In this document: piece after piece, positions 17,846-27,752 of the stretch | Layout of the letters: each line of letters begins with the position of its first letter | How positions within the stretch are numbered: the first letter of the stretch is position 1 | Assembly (NCBI RefSeq): GCF_000758665.1 | Contig: NZ_CP009285.1 | Span: forward strand, 3,410,001 to 3,474,000 | Direction: 5' to 3' | Length of the DNA stretch: 64,000 nt | From: Paenibacillus borealis | Lineage (GTDB): Bacteria; Bacillota; Bacilli; Paenibacillales; Paenibacillaceae | Position numbers and translations under genes: made by a program | Notes under the pieces: generated by a model | Databases searched by the model: none | Told to the model about the DNA's origin: nothing | The model's input: only the letters and a program-made list of their open reading frames with translations

Positions 17846-18337
17846 ATGCAAACATTATTCCGTTATAACTGGATGATCCGCGAGGAATGGTACAAATGGT
17901 GTGAGGAGCTGCCTGAGGAAGAGCTGCTGAAAGAACGGATAGGCGGAATGGGCGGGATTCTGAAGACACTGGTTCATATTATCGATGTGGAATTGAGCTG
18001 GATACGGGATATGGAGGGCAAGCCTGATTTTCGGGCCGATTTCCCGGAGTTTGGCACTCTGCAGAAGATCAGGGAGCTGGATGCAAGGTTCCGGCCGGAG
18101 GTGGAGCAGTTTGTGCTGGCCTGGCATGAGGGGCTGGAGCGGAACATACTGAAGGATGAGCGGGCGGATGGACGGGTCATTGAGGATGCCTGGGGTGAGA
18201 TTATGCGCCATATTATTGCTCATGAGATTCATCATATCGGCCAGCTTTCCGTCTGGTCCAGGGAGCTCGGCAAGAAGCCGGTATCCGCCAATCTGGTAGG
18301 CAGAGGGCTTGCGGGCAGTTTGCCCGGCGGAGAATAA
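17846..18337 (+). CDS. DinB family protein
   Basis: A 163-aa DinB/DUF664 four-helix-bundle protein. The metal-binding His set is visible in LVHIIDVE (near residue 47) and HEIHHIGQLSVW (near residue 132). The ATG at 17846 has GGAGG six bases upstream; the frame extends back to 17798 into the preceding gene but without a ribosome site. DinB-like proteins include thiol transferases and damage-inducible proteins; no specific reaction can be assigned. Confidence 0.88.
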   Translation: MQTLFRYNWMIREEWYKWCEELPEEELLKERIGGMGGILKTLVHIIDVELSWIRDMEGKPDFRADFPEFGTLQKIRELDARFRPEVEQFVLAWHEGLERNILKDERADGRVIEDAWGEIMRHIIAHEIHHIGQLSVWSRELGKKPVSANLVGRGLAGSLPGGE

Positions 18338-18358
18338 AGGGTACTTTCAGTCCTCTTT

Positions 18359-18408
18359 CAGGTTTGTATTTTACAATGCCAGCAGGCATGAACAAGATAC
18401 AAATCTGA
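18359..18408. other. inverted repeat in leader of CotH-stalk gene
   Basis: Outer arms CAGGTTTGTAT and ATACAAATCTG and inner arms ATGCC and GGCAT form a long hairpin ending 22 bp before the start codon. It may be the terminator of the DinB gene or a leader structure; no T-run follows. Confidence 0.45.
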
Positions 18409-18430
18409 GTGTTGAGGAGGATTACACATT

Positions 18431-20503
18431 TTGCGAATGAAGAACATGTTGAAAAAGCTGATGCTGACGTCATTATCACTGGCGGTAGCGGCGTCGGTAA
18501 CTGCGGTTGCAGGCATTCCTGCTGCGGTTTATGCGGCGGATGCGGGAACAGCACAGGCATATGAGTCATTGTTCACCCCGGATAAGATCATTAATGTGAA
18601 GGTAACGATTGCTGACGAGGACTGGACAAGTATCCTGGCTAGCCCGCTGGACAAGGAGTATAAAAGTGTAACCGTAGATGTGGATGGAAATGTGCTGAAG
18701 AATGTAGGCTTCTCGACCAAGGGGAACCTGACGCTTAAGTCTGTAGCATCCATGACGGATTCGGACCGGTACAGCTTCCGGCTGAAGTTCGATAAGTACG
18801 ACAAGACGCAGACCCTGCTGGGGCTGGATAAAATAGTGCTTAACAACAGCTACTCCGATCCGTCATTTCTGCGCGAATACCTGCATTATGAAGCCTTGCG
18901 CTCTATAGGTGAGGATGTTCCGCTGACAGTATTCACTAATCTGTACATCAACGGTGAGTTGTATGGCTTCTATGTCGGCGTTGAAGCTGTGGATGACAGT
19001 TATCTGGAGCGTAATTTCGGTGAGGATGCCGATTCCGGTGTGCTATACGATACGGAAGAGCAGAGTTATCTGAAGGCTGAAGAAGGCAGTGACTATGATT
19101 CACTGACTTATGAGACCGGTACTGAGGATGACAAGGCTTCACTCAAGAATTTCATCAGCGTATTGAATGCAATGCCTGACGGAGAGAAGGGCAATATTGA
19201 AAGTGTACTGGATGTAGATTCTGCACTGAAATATATCGCTGCCAATGCCGTGCTCGGCAACTATGACAGCTACAACGGGGATAAGGGACATAATTATCTG
19301 CTGTATGGCGATGCAGCGGGCAAATATTCCGTGATTCCCTGGGATATGAATATGTCTTTTAACGGATACACGGGCGGAGGCGGAAGAGCGGTAAAGGGTA
19401 CTGCTGCAAGCAATACTACAGCAACCGGAACGGCCGCGTCTGCAGCTTCAATCACGGCTGCTGCTTCAGCGGTCAATGCCGTTACGGCTTCCATCGATAC
19501 ACCCACACTCGGGATTGATGTGGATCAGGTTCCGCTGATCGGCAACCTGCTGGAGGTGCCCGAATATAAGGCCAGATACAATACGTATGTGTCTGAGCTG
19601 GTTACTTATCTGGAAGGCATCCAGAGCCGGATTACCGGGCTTGCTTCACTGATCCGGCCGTATGTGCAGGCTGATCCGACCAAGTTCTACACCATGGAAC
19701 AGTTCGAGAACAATGTGGCTTACACAGCTGATGCAGCCGGAATGGGCAGCGGAACCATGACACCTCCTGCCGGTACAGAAGGGTTAACGATGCCAAGCGG
19801 AACTCCTCCGGCGCGTCCGGCAGGAACGGGTACAACGGCAGGGACGGCTCCTTCACCGGCGCCGGCTGCGACAGCAACCACAGCAACGGCAACAGCATCA
19901 GCCGGCACTGCCGCCGGAGCAGCAACCCGGCCCGAAGGGGGCCAGGCTGGAGGAGCAGGCCAAGGCATGGGGACGATGGCAGCGGGATCACTGATGACCT
20001 TTGCATTGAACAGGCTCGCTAATCTGCAGGAGCAGCTCGGCCTGACCGTTACACCGCTGCCGGAGGTCGTCAAGACAGCGGCGGGCAGCAGTACGGCGGA
20101 TGCGGGAACACCGGCAGCTACAGGAACAGCAAGCAGAACAGGCATTTCTGTACTGCTTAACGGCGCAGTGGTTGATTTCCAGGATCAGCAGCCAGTCAAC
20201 AAGGATGGAAGAGTGCTGGTACCTGTGAATGCTATTCTCAGTGCGCTGGGCGCAGAGGTGACCTGGGACCAGGCTGCCAAGAAAATCACTGCGGTTAAAG
20301 GAAGCACTACAATCATCATGACCATTGGCAGCAAAACTGCTTCGATTAACGGACAGGCGCTTACGCTGGATGTTCCTGCGCAGATCATCGGCAACCGGAC
20401 TCTGGTTCCGGTAAGATTCATCTCCGAGGGACTCGGTCTGGATGTGCTCTGGAATGCTGCGGCACAAACCGTAACAGCCTCGGCCAAGGCGAGTGGAGCT
20501 TAG
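18431..20503 (+). CDS. CotH-kinase-like secreted protein fused to a stalk domain
   Basis: A 690-aa exported protein. TTG at 18431 sits ten bases after GAGGAGG; an ATG at 18437 is the alternative. After the signal peptide (cleavage near AVYA-ADAG) comes a CotH domain, about residues 50-430: GFSTKGNLTLKS, DSDRYSFRLKFDKY, LNNSYSDPSFLREYL, YINGELYGFYVGVE, and the acidic metal motif IPWDMNMSFNGY. A low-complexity Ala/Thr/Pro/Gly linker covers about residues 430-560, then a C-terminal copper-amine-oxidase-N stalk domain (LVPVRFISEGLGLDVLWNAA). CotH proteins phosphorylate protein substrates in spore coats; here a cell-surface role is inferred. Confidence 0.88.
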   Translation: MRMKNMLKKLMLTSLSLAVAASVTAVAGIPAAVYAADAGTAQAYESLFTPDKIINVKVTIADEDWTSILASPLDKEYKSVTVDVDGNVLKNVGFSTKGNLTLKSVASMTDSDRYSFRLKFDKYDKTQTLLGLDKIVLNNSYSDPSFLREYLHYEALRSIGEDVPLTVFTNLYINGELYGFYVGVEAVDDSYLERNFGEDADSGVLYDTEEQSYLKAEEGSDYDSLTYETGTEDDKASLKNFISVLNAMPDGEKGNIESVLDVDSALKYIAANAVLGNYDSYNGDKGHNYLLYGDAAGKYSVIPWDMNMSFNGYTGGGGRAVKGTAASNTTATGTAASAASITAAASAVNAVTASIDTPTLGIDVDQVPLIGNLLEVPEYKARYNTYVSELVTYLEGIQSRITGLASLIRPYVQADPTKFYTMEQFENNVAYTADAAGMGSGTMTPPAGTEGLTMPSGTPPARPAGTGTTAGTAPSPAPAATATTATATASAGTAAGAATRPEGGQAGGAGQGMGTMAAGSLMTFALNRLANLQEQLGLTVTPLPEVVKTAAGSSTADAGTPAATGTASRTGISVLLNGAVVDFQDQQPVNKDGRVLVPVNAILSALGAEVTWDQAAKKITAVKGSTTIIMTIGSKTASINGQALTLDVPAQIIGNRTLVPVRFISEGLGLDVLWNAAAQTVTASAKASGA

Positions 20504-20511
20504 AGTATACT

Positions 20512-22188
20512 TTACAGCTCCGGCGGAAACCAAAGGTGACGCAGGTCCACCCAGCCCTGGCTGTTGAAGGTTACCCCGCGGACAGAGGGGAGATATGCCG
20601 TCTCGGCAGGCTTCTCGTACAGGATATGCAGCTGATGATCGCGGGTCAGGCTGTCCTCGATAATCCTGAAGCCCTCTGTCCGGGCAGCGGCGTCAGGCTC
20701 CCGGGAGATCATATGCAGCCTGCCTTCAATATCGGCGCGGGTACGCGGCTCAATATGCTGCGAGAGTGTCAGATACAGATCGTACAGCCGCAGCTGCTCG
20801 TCCTGATCACGGAGCAGAGAGAAGACAATCAGATCGGATTGCAGGCGGATCGGTCCTTTGAATTCCTCCGGGGATACGGATACTACCTTACATGCATATC
20901 CGTGCTGCTTCAGCCTTGCTGCAATGTATTCAGCATCTCCGGCATACTGCGGTATGGTAGCAATCTGCAGTGCCGCCGCCGGAAGACCGGCTGAATGGCG
21001 GAAGGGTTCGCGGGGAGCCTCATGCAGGCAGGACAGAATATCAGCACGGAGAAGGGGATCGCTTAGCGGTCCCTTTTTTTTGGTGTTGCAGGTGACAAAC
21101 TTGCGTACCGAGGATTCGGAATGAATCTTGCTCAGGGAGCCGGCACCCGCTGCCTGCGGATTCGGAATGACATGGAAGCCCGAACCCGTCTCGGAGGGTT
21201 CCGGCGCAAGCCCCCAGGGTACATAGATGATTTCCACACGGTCCAGATGGGCCCGCCCCTGAAAGTAATAAGGGAACACCTCCAGCACGCAAGTATCCTC
21301 ACTCATCTCCACTACCTTAAAAGGTCCGGTCCCCGCAGGCTTTCGTCCAAACACATTCTCACCAATCGACTGCAGGTCACGGGGGACAATAGCTGCCCGG
21401 CTGGTACAGAGGAAGGGAAGGAAGAGTTCATTCGGCTTCTTCAGCAGAATGCGGACGGTGGAGGCATTCAGTGCTTTGACTTCCTGGATTTCCTTGAAAA
21501 TATAGCTGTACAGCGTCCGTTGTGAGGTAGACATCATCCGCTCAAAAGAGTAGACCACGTCCTCGGCGGTCAGTACCTTGCCGTGATGGAACAGGACTTC
21601 TTTGCGCAGATGGAAGGTCCACGCGGTACGCGCTTCATCGGTCTCCCAGGCGTGGGCCAGGCCGGGAATGACTTTGCCGCGTTCGCCGCTGCGGCCGACC
21701 AGACCGTCAAAGACATGGCTGGAGACAAAGGACTCTGCCAGCAGATTCATATACAGCGGATCGAAGGTATGCAGCTGCTGGGTGACCGGCAGCCGCAGCG
21801 TATCGATCCGCTTGTCGCTCTGCATCTCGGCATGATGGCCGAAGTAGGCCAGCAGCCAGCCCTGGAGCGTATCCTGCAGGGCGGAGGTGCGGGTATGCCC
21901 GCGGATGCCTTCAAGGGCGCTGCTGATATCCTTGCTGCTGATGGCCTGCATCATGGATTCCAGGGCAATATCCTCGGAGGCTGCGAGGAACACAAGTCTG
22001 GAACGCCGCCCCCTTCCCCGGCTGGGCGTCCAGGTGATCCAGTTCAGCTCTACCATTTTGCGGACCACATGCAGTGCGTTGCGGTGGGTACAGCCAAGGG
22101 TCAAGGCCAGCTCATCGAGGGTAACAAGGACCTCTGCCGGGCCGCCATGATGCGAATGCAGCTTCAGAAATTGACTGTGCAGCTTCAT
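20512..22188 (-). CDS. SgrR-like regulator with solute-binding domain
   Basis: A 558-aa protein with an SgrR-type winged helix N-terminus (LDELALTLGCTHRNALHVVRKM, about residues 24-46). A family-5 (oligopeptide-type) extracellular solute-binding-like domain follows without a signal peptide (LRKEVLFHHGKVLTAEDVVYSFERM). This architecture marks cytoplasmic ligand-sensing transcription factors. It converges on the CotH-stalk gene with eight bases between stops, and diverges from the DUF4173 gene upstream. Its target is unknown; MFS sugar exporters are often adjacent in other genomes but none is here. Confidence 0.88.
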   Translation of the reverse strand: MKLHSQFLKLHSHHGGPAEVLVTLDELALTLGCTHRNALHVVRKMVELNWITWTPSRGRGRRSRLVFLAASEDIALESMMQAISSKDISSALEGIRGHTRTSALQDTLQGWLLAYFGHHAEMQSDKRIDTLRLPVTQQLHTFDPLYMNLLAESFVSSHVFDGLVGRSGERGKVIPGLAHAWETDEARTAWTFHLRKEVLFHHGKVLTAEDVVYSFERMMSTSQRTLYSYIFKEIQEVKALNASTVRILLKKPNELFLPFLCTSRAAIVPRDLQSIGENVFGRKPAGTGPFKVVEMSEDTCVLEVFPYYFQGRAHLDRVEIIYVPWGLAPEPSETGSGFHVIPNPQAAGAGSLSKIHSESSVRKFVTCNTKKKGPLSDPLLRADILSCLHEAPREPFRHSAGLPAAALQIATIPQYAGDAEYIAARLKQHGYACKVVSVSPEEFKGPIRLQSDLIVFSLLRDQDEQLRLYDLYLTLSQHIEPRTRADIEGRLHMISREPDAAARTEGFRIIEDSLTRDHQLHILYEKPAETAYLPSVRGVTFNSQGWVDLRHLWFPPEL

Positions 22189-22302
22189 CTATAGGATTCT
22201 CCTTTCACAAAATAGGAAATTAATAATAATATATTTCTCTTTTTCTTCTTATTTTATCAGCTAGAATCAGGGTAAGAAAGTAAAATGATGGAGGAATTTA
22301 CC

Positions 22303-23835
22303 ATGGACGATCAAACCGTATCCAAACCGGGATTTGCGCGCGTTGCATTATTGGCCGCGTTTCTGCTTGCGCTTGTGCATCAGTACCTGTTCTACGGCAA
22401 GATGCCCGGAATCTCTTACCCTATTTTTGTAGTGCTGTTCTACGCGTTTATGTTCTATTTCGGCAAGGAGAAGCTGCGTAAGCACAACTGGTTCAGCTAT
22501 ATGTGGATGGGTTCAGTCTTCCTTTTGTCGCTGACGTACGCACTGTTTGGCAACTGGTTTTTCTTCGGGCTTAATTATCTTGTAATTCCTGCGCTGATTC
22601 TATTACATATGACTTATATGCTCAGTTACCGCCTGCCGTCCTGGAGCGGCTTCGGGCTGATCGGAGCGGCTTTGGAGCATTTCTTCCCCCAGAGCCTGCG
22701 CCACTGGAACACAGCGGTGAAGCTGTTACGCCGTAGCCAGGGCGGGGTGTCTAATGAACGCAAGCAGGTTCTGATCCGTATAGTGATCGGGCTGCTGATT
22801 TCCCTTCCGCTGCTGCTGATCGTCACCTCGCTTCTCTCCACGGCGGATGGGGTATTCAACCGGCTGCTGACAGAGCTCCCGGGTTACTTTGACAATATCT
22901 CTTTTGGCGAATGGATCACAAGGGCGTTGTGGATTATCCTGCTTGGACTAGGGATGTTCGGCTTTGTGTGGGGGTTTGTTGATAGTAAGTCCTATATCCA
23001 GACCTATCCGCCTGGGGGGCTTGATACTCTCACAGTGCAGGATGTGAATGAACCGGAGGAGGAGAGTATCGGCGTTGATGATCCCATCATCATTACTACA
23101 GTTCTTGCGGTGATCAATGCCGTATACATGCTGTTTGTGAGCGTGCAATTCTCGTATTTGTTCGGGGCGTGGGAAGGCGTTCTGCCCGATGGCAAGACTT
23201 ATGCGGATTATGCGCGGAGCGGATTCTTTGAGCTGATTCTGGTGACAGCGCTCAATTTCGTTATTCTGCTGCTGTCCTTGCTGGCGGTGCGCAAAGCGGG
23301 CGGAGGGCTGAAGCGGGTGATTCAGATTCTGCTCTATATTCTGGTTCTCTGCTCCATGGTCATGCTCTATTCTGCCTACTCGCGGCTGACCTTATATGAA
23401 GAAGCGTATGGTTACACCTATATCCGCTTCCTGGTGCATGCCTTCATGATCTTCCTCGGGCTGCTGCTTGTTCTGGCTGCGGTGCGGATCATCCGGGCAG
23501 AGTTCCCGCTGCTTAAGTGTTACATCGTGCTCGGTTTACTGTCTTATGTGCTGATGAATTATATCGGGATGGATCATATTATTGCCAGACAGAATATTCA
23601 GCGCTATGCCGCAAGCGGCACCCTGGATGCCAATTATCTGACCGGGCTGTCCGCGGATGTGGTCCCTGAGCTGATTGAGTTCAGCAGGCAGGAGAATGGC
23701 ATTCTCGACGAGGCTCTGCGGAACCGGCTGTCCGAGCGGGTGCGGCCGCTGCGCAACTGGCCGTCTTTTAATGTCGCGAACTTCCGGGAGCAGCGGGAGC
23801 TGAAGGATTATTTTGAGAAAGGCGTTGTCCATTAG
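22303..23835 (+). CDS. DUF4173/DUF4153 multi-pass membrane protein
   Basis: A 510-aa polytopic membrane protein with about eleven or twelve hydrophobic helices, matching the DUF4153/DUF4173 type. The conserved centre is seen in SVQFSYLFGAWEGVLPDG and TYADYARSGFFEL. The ATG at 22303 has GGAGG eight bases upstream; ATGs at 22285 and 22288 precede that site. A small membrane-anchored protein gene follows immediately. The function is unknown for the family. Confidence 0.85.
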   Translation: MDDQTVSKPGFARVALLAAFLLALVHQYLFYGKMPGISYPIFVVLFYAFMFYFGKEKLRKHNWFSYMWMGSVFLLSLTYALFGNWFFFGLNYLVIPALILLHMTYMLSYRLPSWSGFGLIGAALEHFFPQSLRHWNTAVKLLRRSQGGVSNERKQVLIRIVIGLLISLPLLLIVTSLLSTADGVFNRLLTELPGYFDNISFGEWITRALWIILLGLGMFGFVWGFVDSKSYIQTYPPGGLDTLTVQDVNEPEEESIGVDDPIIITTVLAVINAVYMLFVSVQFSYLFGAWEGVLPDGKTYADYARSGFFELILVTALNFVILLLSLLAVRKAGGGLKRVIQILLYILVLCSMVMLYSAYSRLTLYEEAYGYTYIRFLVHAFMIFLGLLLVLAAVRIIRAEFPLLKCYIVLGLLSYVLMNYIGMDHIIARQNIQRYAASGTLDANYLTGLSADVVPELIEFSRQENGILDEALRNRLSERVRPLRNWPSFNVANFREQRELKDYFEKGVVH

Positions 23836-23836
23836 T

Positions 23837-24370
23837 ATGGGTATCAGACGGATTGTATTTATTCTGATCGCTCTCATCGTAGCAGGCTTCGGGGTGTATA
23901 ATTTCTCTGCCTATTCCGAAAAGCTGACGCCTTCCACGGACCTCGCCCGCGAAGCGATCGGCGGTGTGAACCTGCACGACAATATTAATGACGATCATCT
24001 GCTTAAGCAGTTCGGCAGCCCCTTAAGTAAGGAGGATAATGAGCTGTATGATTACTACCACTGGAAAGACGGTCTTGTCACGGCCTCGGTTCATTCCGGG
24101 CCTGACGAAGGTTTGATTAAGCGGATTATGATCACAGCCACGGATAATAACCGTTCGGATGATCCGCTCCATACGGCCTTGGGCATCGGACTCGGAGACA
24201 GCAAACAAAGTGTGCTTGATCTGTATGGAAGCAAATATTACAAAAGCAATGAGCAGACCGCAGATATTATCGGATACATTGATCATAAACAAGGAATAAC
24301 CTTAGAATTCTGGTGTTCACCGGATGCAACTGTAGCAGAGATCCGCCTGGACGACGCAGACATGAGGTGA
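23837..24370 (+). CDS. membrane-anchored protein, unknown
   Basis: A 177-aa protein with one N-terminal TM segment (IRRIVFILIALIVAGFGVYNF) and a soluble extracytoplasmic domain of mixed beta structure (FGSPLSKEDNELYDYYHWK, GIGLGDSKQSVLDLYGSKYY). The GIGLGDSKQSV pattern resembles the SmpA/OmlA-like fold seen in many small lipoproteins, a tentative parallel. The ATG at 23837 begins two bases after the DUF4173 stop; a TTG at 23813 with AAGGA upstream would overlap that gene and is an alternative start. Operon with DUF4173 is likely. Confidence 0.7.
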   Translation: MGIRRIVFILIALIVAGFGVYNFSAYSEKLTPSTDLAREAIGGVNLHDNINDDHLLKQFGSPLSKEDNELYDYYHWKDGLVTASVHSGPDEGLIKRIMITATDNNRSDDPLHTALGIGLGDSKQSVLDLYGSKYYKSNEQTADIIGYIDHKQGITLEFWCSPDATVAEIRLDDADMR

Positions 24371-24451
24371 AGCCGGTTAGCCCTTTGACCTTGAGCTGTG
24401 GTACAGTTTGAAGACAGAGTTAACTTTACACAGCGGGAGAGGAAGAGCTGC

Positions 24452-25150
24452 ATGTATTCGATAGTAAATCCGGAGGCGGTACGCAGTCTTGCGGAGCAGA
24501 ATAATCTTACGGCAATGTTCAGCAGCGGCGCAATTGCCCAGATGGAGCTTCGGCGTTACAACGACGGGGATGCGGTGTGTTCGGTGGGCGACCGGCTGGA
24601 GAGCATGTTCATTCTGGTGCAGGGCAAGCTGAAGATTCATACCCTGCTGCCTAACGGCAAGTCGATGCTTGTCCGGTTCGCAAGGCCGATGTCGGTGATC
24701 GGGGATGTTGAGCTGCTGCGCCAGTATCCGGTCAAGAATGAGGTGGTATCGGTGGGCGACAGCCTGCTGCTGGTGGCCGGAAGGAAGCTGCTGCTAAAAG
24801 AGTTCGAAGACAATACGGCGCTGCTGCGCTTCCTCGTCGGGGAGCTGAGCCATAAGCTGTATACGCTGGGCCAGACCTCGGCCATGAATGTGCTGTATCC
24901 GGTGGAGAACCGCTTCGCCAGCTACCTGATGTCCCTCTTCTCGGACAACACCGGCGCCCAGCGCGTGGAGGAGATCCGTACCTCCAGCCTGACAGAGACT
25001 GCCGATCTGCTGGGTACCAGCTACCGGCATCTGAACCGGGTGGTGCGCCGCCTGATCGAAGAAGGGATTATTGAACGCAGACGCGGCCGGCTGATCGTGC
25101 TGGATGAAGAGCGGCTGGCCATGCTTGCGAACGGCAATTTGTATGAATGA
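24452..25150 (+). CDS. Crp/Fnr family transcriptional regulator (YeiL-like)
   Basis: A 232-aa regulator. The cyclic-nucleotide-binding-like beta-barrel covers residues 20-130 (DGDAVCSVGDRLESMFILVQG, KLKIHTLLPNGKSMLVRFARP), followed by the dimer helix and a C-terminal Crp-type helix-turn-helix (ETADLLGTSYRHLNRVVRRL). No Fnr-type N-terminal Cys cluster is present, so oxygen sensing by Fe-S is unlikely. The ATG at 24452 has GGAGAGGA upstream. A terminator follows 100 bp later. Confidence 0.9.
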   Translation: MYSIVNPEAVRSLAEQNNLTAMFSSGAIAQMELRRYNDGDAVCSVGDRLESMFILVQGKLKIHTLLPNGKSMLVRFARPMSVIGDVELLRQYPVKNEVVSVGDSLLLVAGRKLLLKEFEDNTALLRFLVGELSHKLYTLGQTSAMNVLYPVENRFASYLMSLFSDNTGAQRVEEIRTSSLTETADLLGTSYRHLNRVVRRLIEEGIIERRRGRLIVLDEERLAMLANGNLYE

Positions 25151-25252
25151 ACCTGGGTGAACTCTAGTGAATATGAGTGAACCTGAGTGAATGACAGCAG
25201 CTTACATACATAATAGCTATAGAAGCTTAGGGGATCGAATACTCATCCGAAT

Positions 25253-25293
25253 AACCGTCACTTCCTGCCATCGGCCGGGGTGGCGGTTTTTTT
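25253..25293 (+). terminator. intrinsic terminator after Crp/Fnr gene
   Basis: AACCGTCAC and GTGGCGGTT arms with G-T pairing are followed by seven T. The loop is about 18 bases. Confidence 0.75.
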
Positions 25294-25370
25294 GTGTTGT
25301 TTATGAAAATATGGTGATCTTGTTCTTGCATCACGAATCCCACAGATTCCCCGGAAGCCTGGCTAACGGA

Positions 25371-25628
25371 GGGCCAAATGTATGCGAAAAACCGAATACA
25401 ATGTGCTTCCGTGGAGGTAACCGGGCCAAATGTATGCGAAAAACCGAATACAATATGCTTCCGTGGAGGTAACCGGGCTAGATGTATGCGAAAAACCGAA
25501 TACAATGTGCTTCTGTGGAGGTAACCGGGCCAATGTATGCGAAAAACCGAATACAATATGCTTCTGTGGAGGTAACCGGGCCAATGTATGCGGAAAACCG
25601 AACACAATGTGCTTCCCCGGAGGTATGC
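25371..25628. repeat. five tandem 51-52 bp repeats with internal hairpin
   Basis: Five head-to-tail units begin at 25371, 25423, 25475, 25527 and 25578. Each runs from GGGCCA(A)ATGTATGCG through CGAATACAATGTGCTTC to GTGGAGGTAACC, with a few substitutions; the last is the most divergent. Each unit contains arms TGTATGCG and CGAATACA around a six-base A-rich loop. Short frames on both strands here are products of the repeat and not genes. There are no unique spacers, so it is not a CRISPR array. Confidence 0.95.
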
Positions 25629-25929
25629 TTTCTGTTATTCATTATCCTTGTATTTCCGGTAATTCCCCCGCAATTTCTTGCACGAGCATACACCGCCTTT
25701 GAGGCTGGATCAGCTGCTTCTGCTTCATTCAGCGGATGCTCAGCTTCATTTCAGATTGGTTTAAGCATTGGGACGTAAGATACAGGCATGAGGAAAAGAT
25801 TAGTAACACGCTTAAGGAGGACAAGCCAGCACCAGTCGCATGGAGCGTGCATGCAGGATACATAGTCTACAAGCCCCTAAGGGCAGGGGTTATGCAGTAT
25901 AGCTTACATATAGAGTGGAGGAATTTATG
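25629..25929. other. leader region of chemoreceptor gene, no gene seen
   Basis: No convincing frame. A small hairpin AGCCCCT/AGGGGTT at about 25871-25893 lies shortly before the ribosome site of the chemoreceptor. The GEMM c-di-GMP riboswitch core was looked for and not seen. Confidence 0.4.
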
Positions 25930-27633
25930 ATGTTCAACAACCTTAGAGGAATACGCGCCAAAATCATGTCCGGCTTCGCCGCTGTGATTATCGTGTTCAT
26001 TATCGCAATCGCGGGCAGCACCTTATTTCAGGGTAAGGTAACCATGCTTACAGAACAGATCAACCGTAACTACAGCAAGCTGTCGCTGGTGCAGGGATTA
26101 ACTGATGATATCCGTACGGCGGACGGGCTGGCGGCAAGATATGTTATGAGCAATACGGATGAGGAAAGAACCGCCAACCTGACTGCCTATGAAGCGATGA
26201 TCCCGCAGATTACGGCGGCTGCCGAGGAGCTTAAGGGTGCGGGTCTGAACGAAGCTGAGCTTGCAGGAATTACGAATCTGGAGAGTGAATGGGGCAATTA
26301 TCTGACCGTACTGGAGGAAGCTTTTGCCTTAGCCAAAGACGGTAATTTCCCGGAGGCACAGAAGTCGTTTACTACGCTCTCCCTGGATACCATAATCGAC
26401 TCACAGCTTGTGTTTGAGAATATGCTGCATGAAGAAATCACGAAGGAGCAGAGTCAGGCGGCTACTCACCGCAGCTCGTCTATGATTACCAGTATGGGGG
26501 TAACCGGACTATCGGTATTGCTGGCTGTGCTGATCGCGTTCGTGATGTCGGCACGGATTCTGAAACCGCTAAGTGATGTGAACAGGCAGCTCGAAGAAAT
26601 AGCAGACGGGGATGCCGATCTGACCCGCAAGCTCAGTGTGCGGACGAAGGATGAGATCGGAGATTTAGCCCGGAATTTCAATAAAATGACGGATAATCTG
26701 GCGGCGATGATCGGCCAGGTGAATGCTTCTGCGAGCGGCCTCGCAGCCTCCTCGGTCAAGCTGACTTCCGACAGCGGTTTGACTGCCGAAGCGACCGAGA
26801 AGATCGCCGGGATAATGGGCGAAGTTGCCAATGGCACGGGACGGCAGATGAATGATCTGCAGACCAACATGAATACGATTATTGAAATGTCTGCCGGGAT
26901 TCAGCAGATTGCTGCCAGTGTGCAGGATATTTCTGAAGCTTCGCTGCGCTCTGCCGAATATGCGGTTGCCGGAGACCAGTCCCTGCAGTCCGCCGGCCGT
27001 CAGATGGATTCCATCAACGAATCCATTCAGTCCCTGTCGCAGCAGGTCATGGGCTTCGTGAAGCGGTCACAGGAAATTGGCAGCATTGTCGGAGTGATCA
27101 AGGGGATTGCCTCAGAGACGAATATGCTGGCCCTGAATGCGACGATTGAAGCGGCGCGGGCCGGAGAGCAGGGCAGAGGATTTGCGGTAGTGGCCGATCA
27201 GGTACGCAGACTGGCCGAACAATCTGCTGAATCCGCCAATCTGATTGCTGAGATGGCGACCGGAATCCAGTCGGATGCCGACCATGCAGTGAAGGTGATG
27301 AAGAACAGCATGAACGAAGTGCAGAGTGGAACTCGCATCATCGAAGAGGCCGGACATTCCTTCAACGAAATCCGCATCTCGATTGATTCGCTGGCCGGAC
27401 AGGTTCAGGAGGTGTCCGGAGCTGTGGAAGAAATCACGGCGGCAACCGAGGAAATCGTAGACTCCATCCGTACCGTTACGCAGATTTCAGAGACCACTGC
27501 GGCGAATACGCAGCAGGTATCCGCTGCCTCGCAGGAGCAGATGGCTTCGGTAGAACAAATTGCTTCATCTGCCAGCGCGCTGAGCATGCTGGCACAAGGT
27601 CTGCAGGGTCTGGTGGCACGTTTCAACGTGTAG
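25930..27633 (+). CDS. methyl-accepting chemotaxis protein
   Basis: A roughly 567-aa transmembrane chemoreceptor. TM1 ([19 protein letters not shown]) is followed by a four-helix-bundle (4HB_MCP-type) extracytoplasmic sensor at about residues 35-190, then TM2 ([21 protein letters not shown]) and HAMP. The long coiled-coil signalling domain has the conserved hairpin tip [20 protein letters not shown]. It relays ligand signals to CheA/CheW. ATGs at 25927 and 25930 are both possible; GGAGG at 25917-25921 spaces better to 25930. It is monocistronic with its own terminator. Confidence 0.94.
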   Translation: MFNNLRGIRAKIMSGFAAVIIVFIIAIAGSTLFQGKVTMLTEQINRNYSKLSLVQGLTDDIRTADGLAARYVMSNTDEERTANLTAYEAMIPQITAAAEELKGAGLNEAELAGITNLESEWGNYLTVLEEAFALAKDGNFPEAQKSFTTLSLDTIIDSQLVFENMLHEEITKEQSQAATHRSSSMITSMGVTGLSVLLAVLIAFVMSARILKPLSDVNRQLEEIADGDADLTRKLSVRTKDEIGDLARNFNKMTDNLAAMIGQVNASASGLAASSVKLTSDSGLTAEATEKIAGIMGEVANGTGRQMNDLQTNMNTIIEMSAGIQQIAASVQDISEASLRSAEYAVAGDQSLQSAGRQMDSINESIQSLSQQVMGFVKRSQEIGSIVGVIKGIASETNMLALNATIEAARAGEQGRGFAVVADQVRRLAEQSAESANLIAEMATGIQSDADHAVKVMKNSMNEVQSGTRIIEEAGHSFNEIRISIDSLAGQVQEVSGAVEEITAATEEIVDSIRTVTQISETTAANTQQVSAASQEQMASVEQIASSASALSMLAQGLQGLVARFNV

Positions 27634-27708
27634 ATTAACAGGCCTTCAGCTTATTTTCAGCTTGATCGTGCAGAATAAGAGAGAATTCTCTCCCAGAGAA
27701 TACATCTT

Positions 27709-27738
27709 AGACCCCCGCCGGAAACGGCGGGGGTCTTT
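27709..27738 (+). terminator. strong terminator after chemoreceptor gene
   Basis: GACCCCCGCCG and CGGCGGGGGTC form a perfect 11-bp stem with a GAAA tetraloop followed by TTTGC. It may act on both strands. Confidence 0.8.
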
Positions 27739-27752
27739 GCATTCAGGCTTAC

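Noticed and set aside
25371..25628. CRISPR array
   Set aside because: The whole 51-52 bp unit repeats with no unique spacers, there are no cas genes, and copies vary along their full length.
25227..25702. Several overlapping open frames on both strands with repeated FRIHWPG- or MYAKNRIQ-type peptides
   Set aside because: They are translations of the 51-52 bp tandem repeat in all frames; no ribosome site or non-repeat coding sequence supports them.
25700..25926. c-di-GMP riboswitch before the chemoreceptor gene
   Set aside because: The conserved GEMM core and its helices could not be found; only a small hairpin is present.
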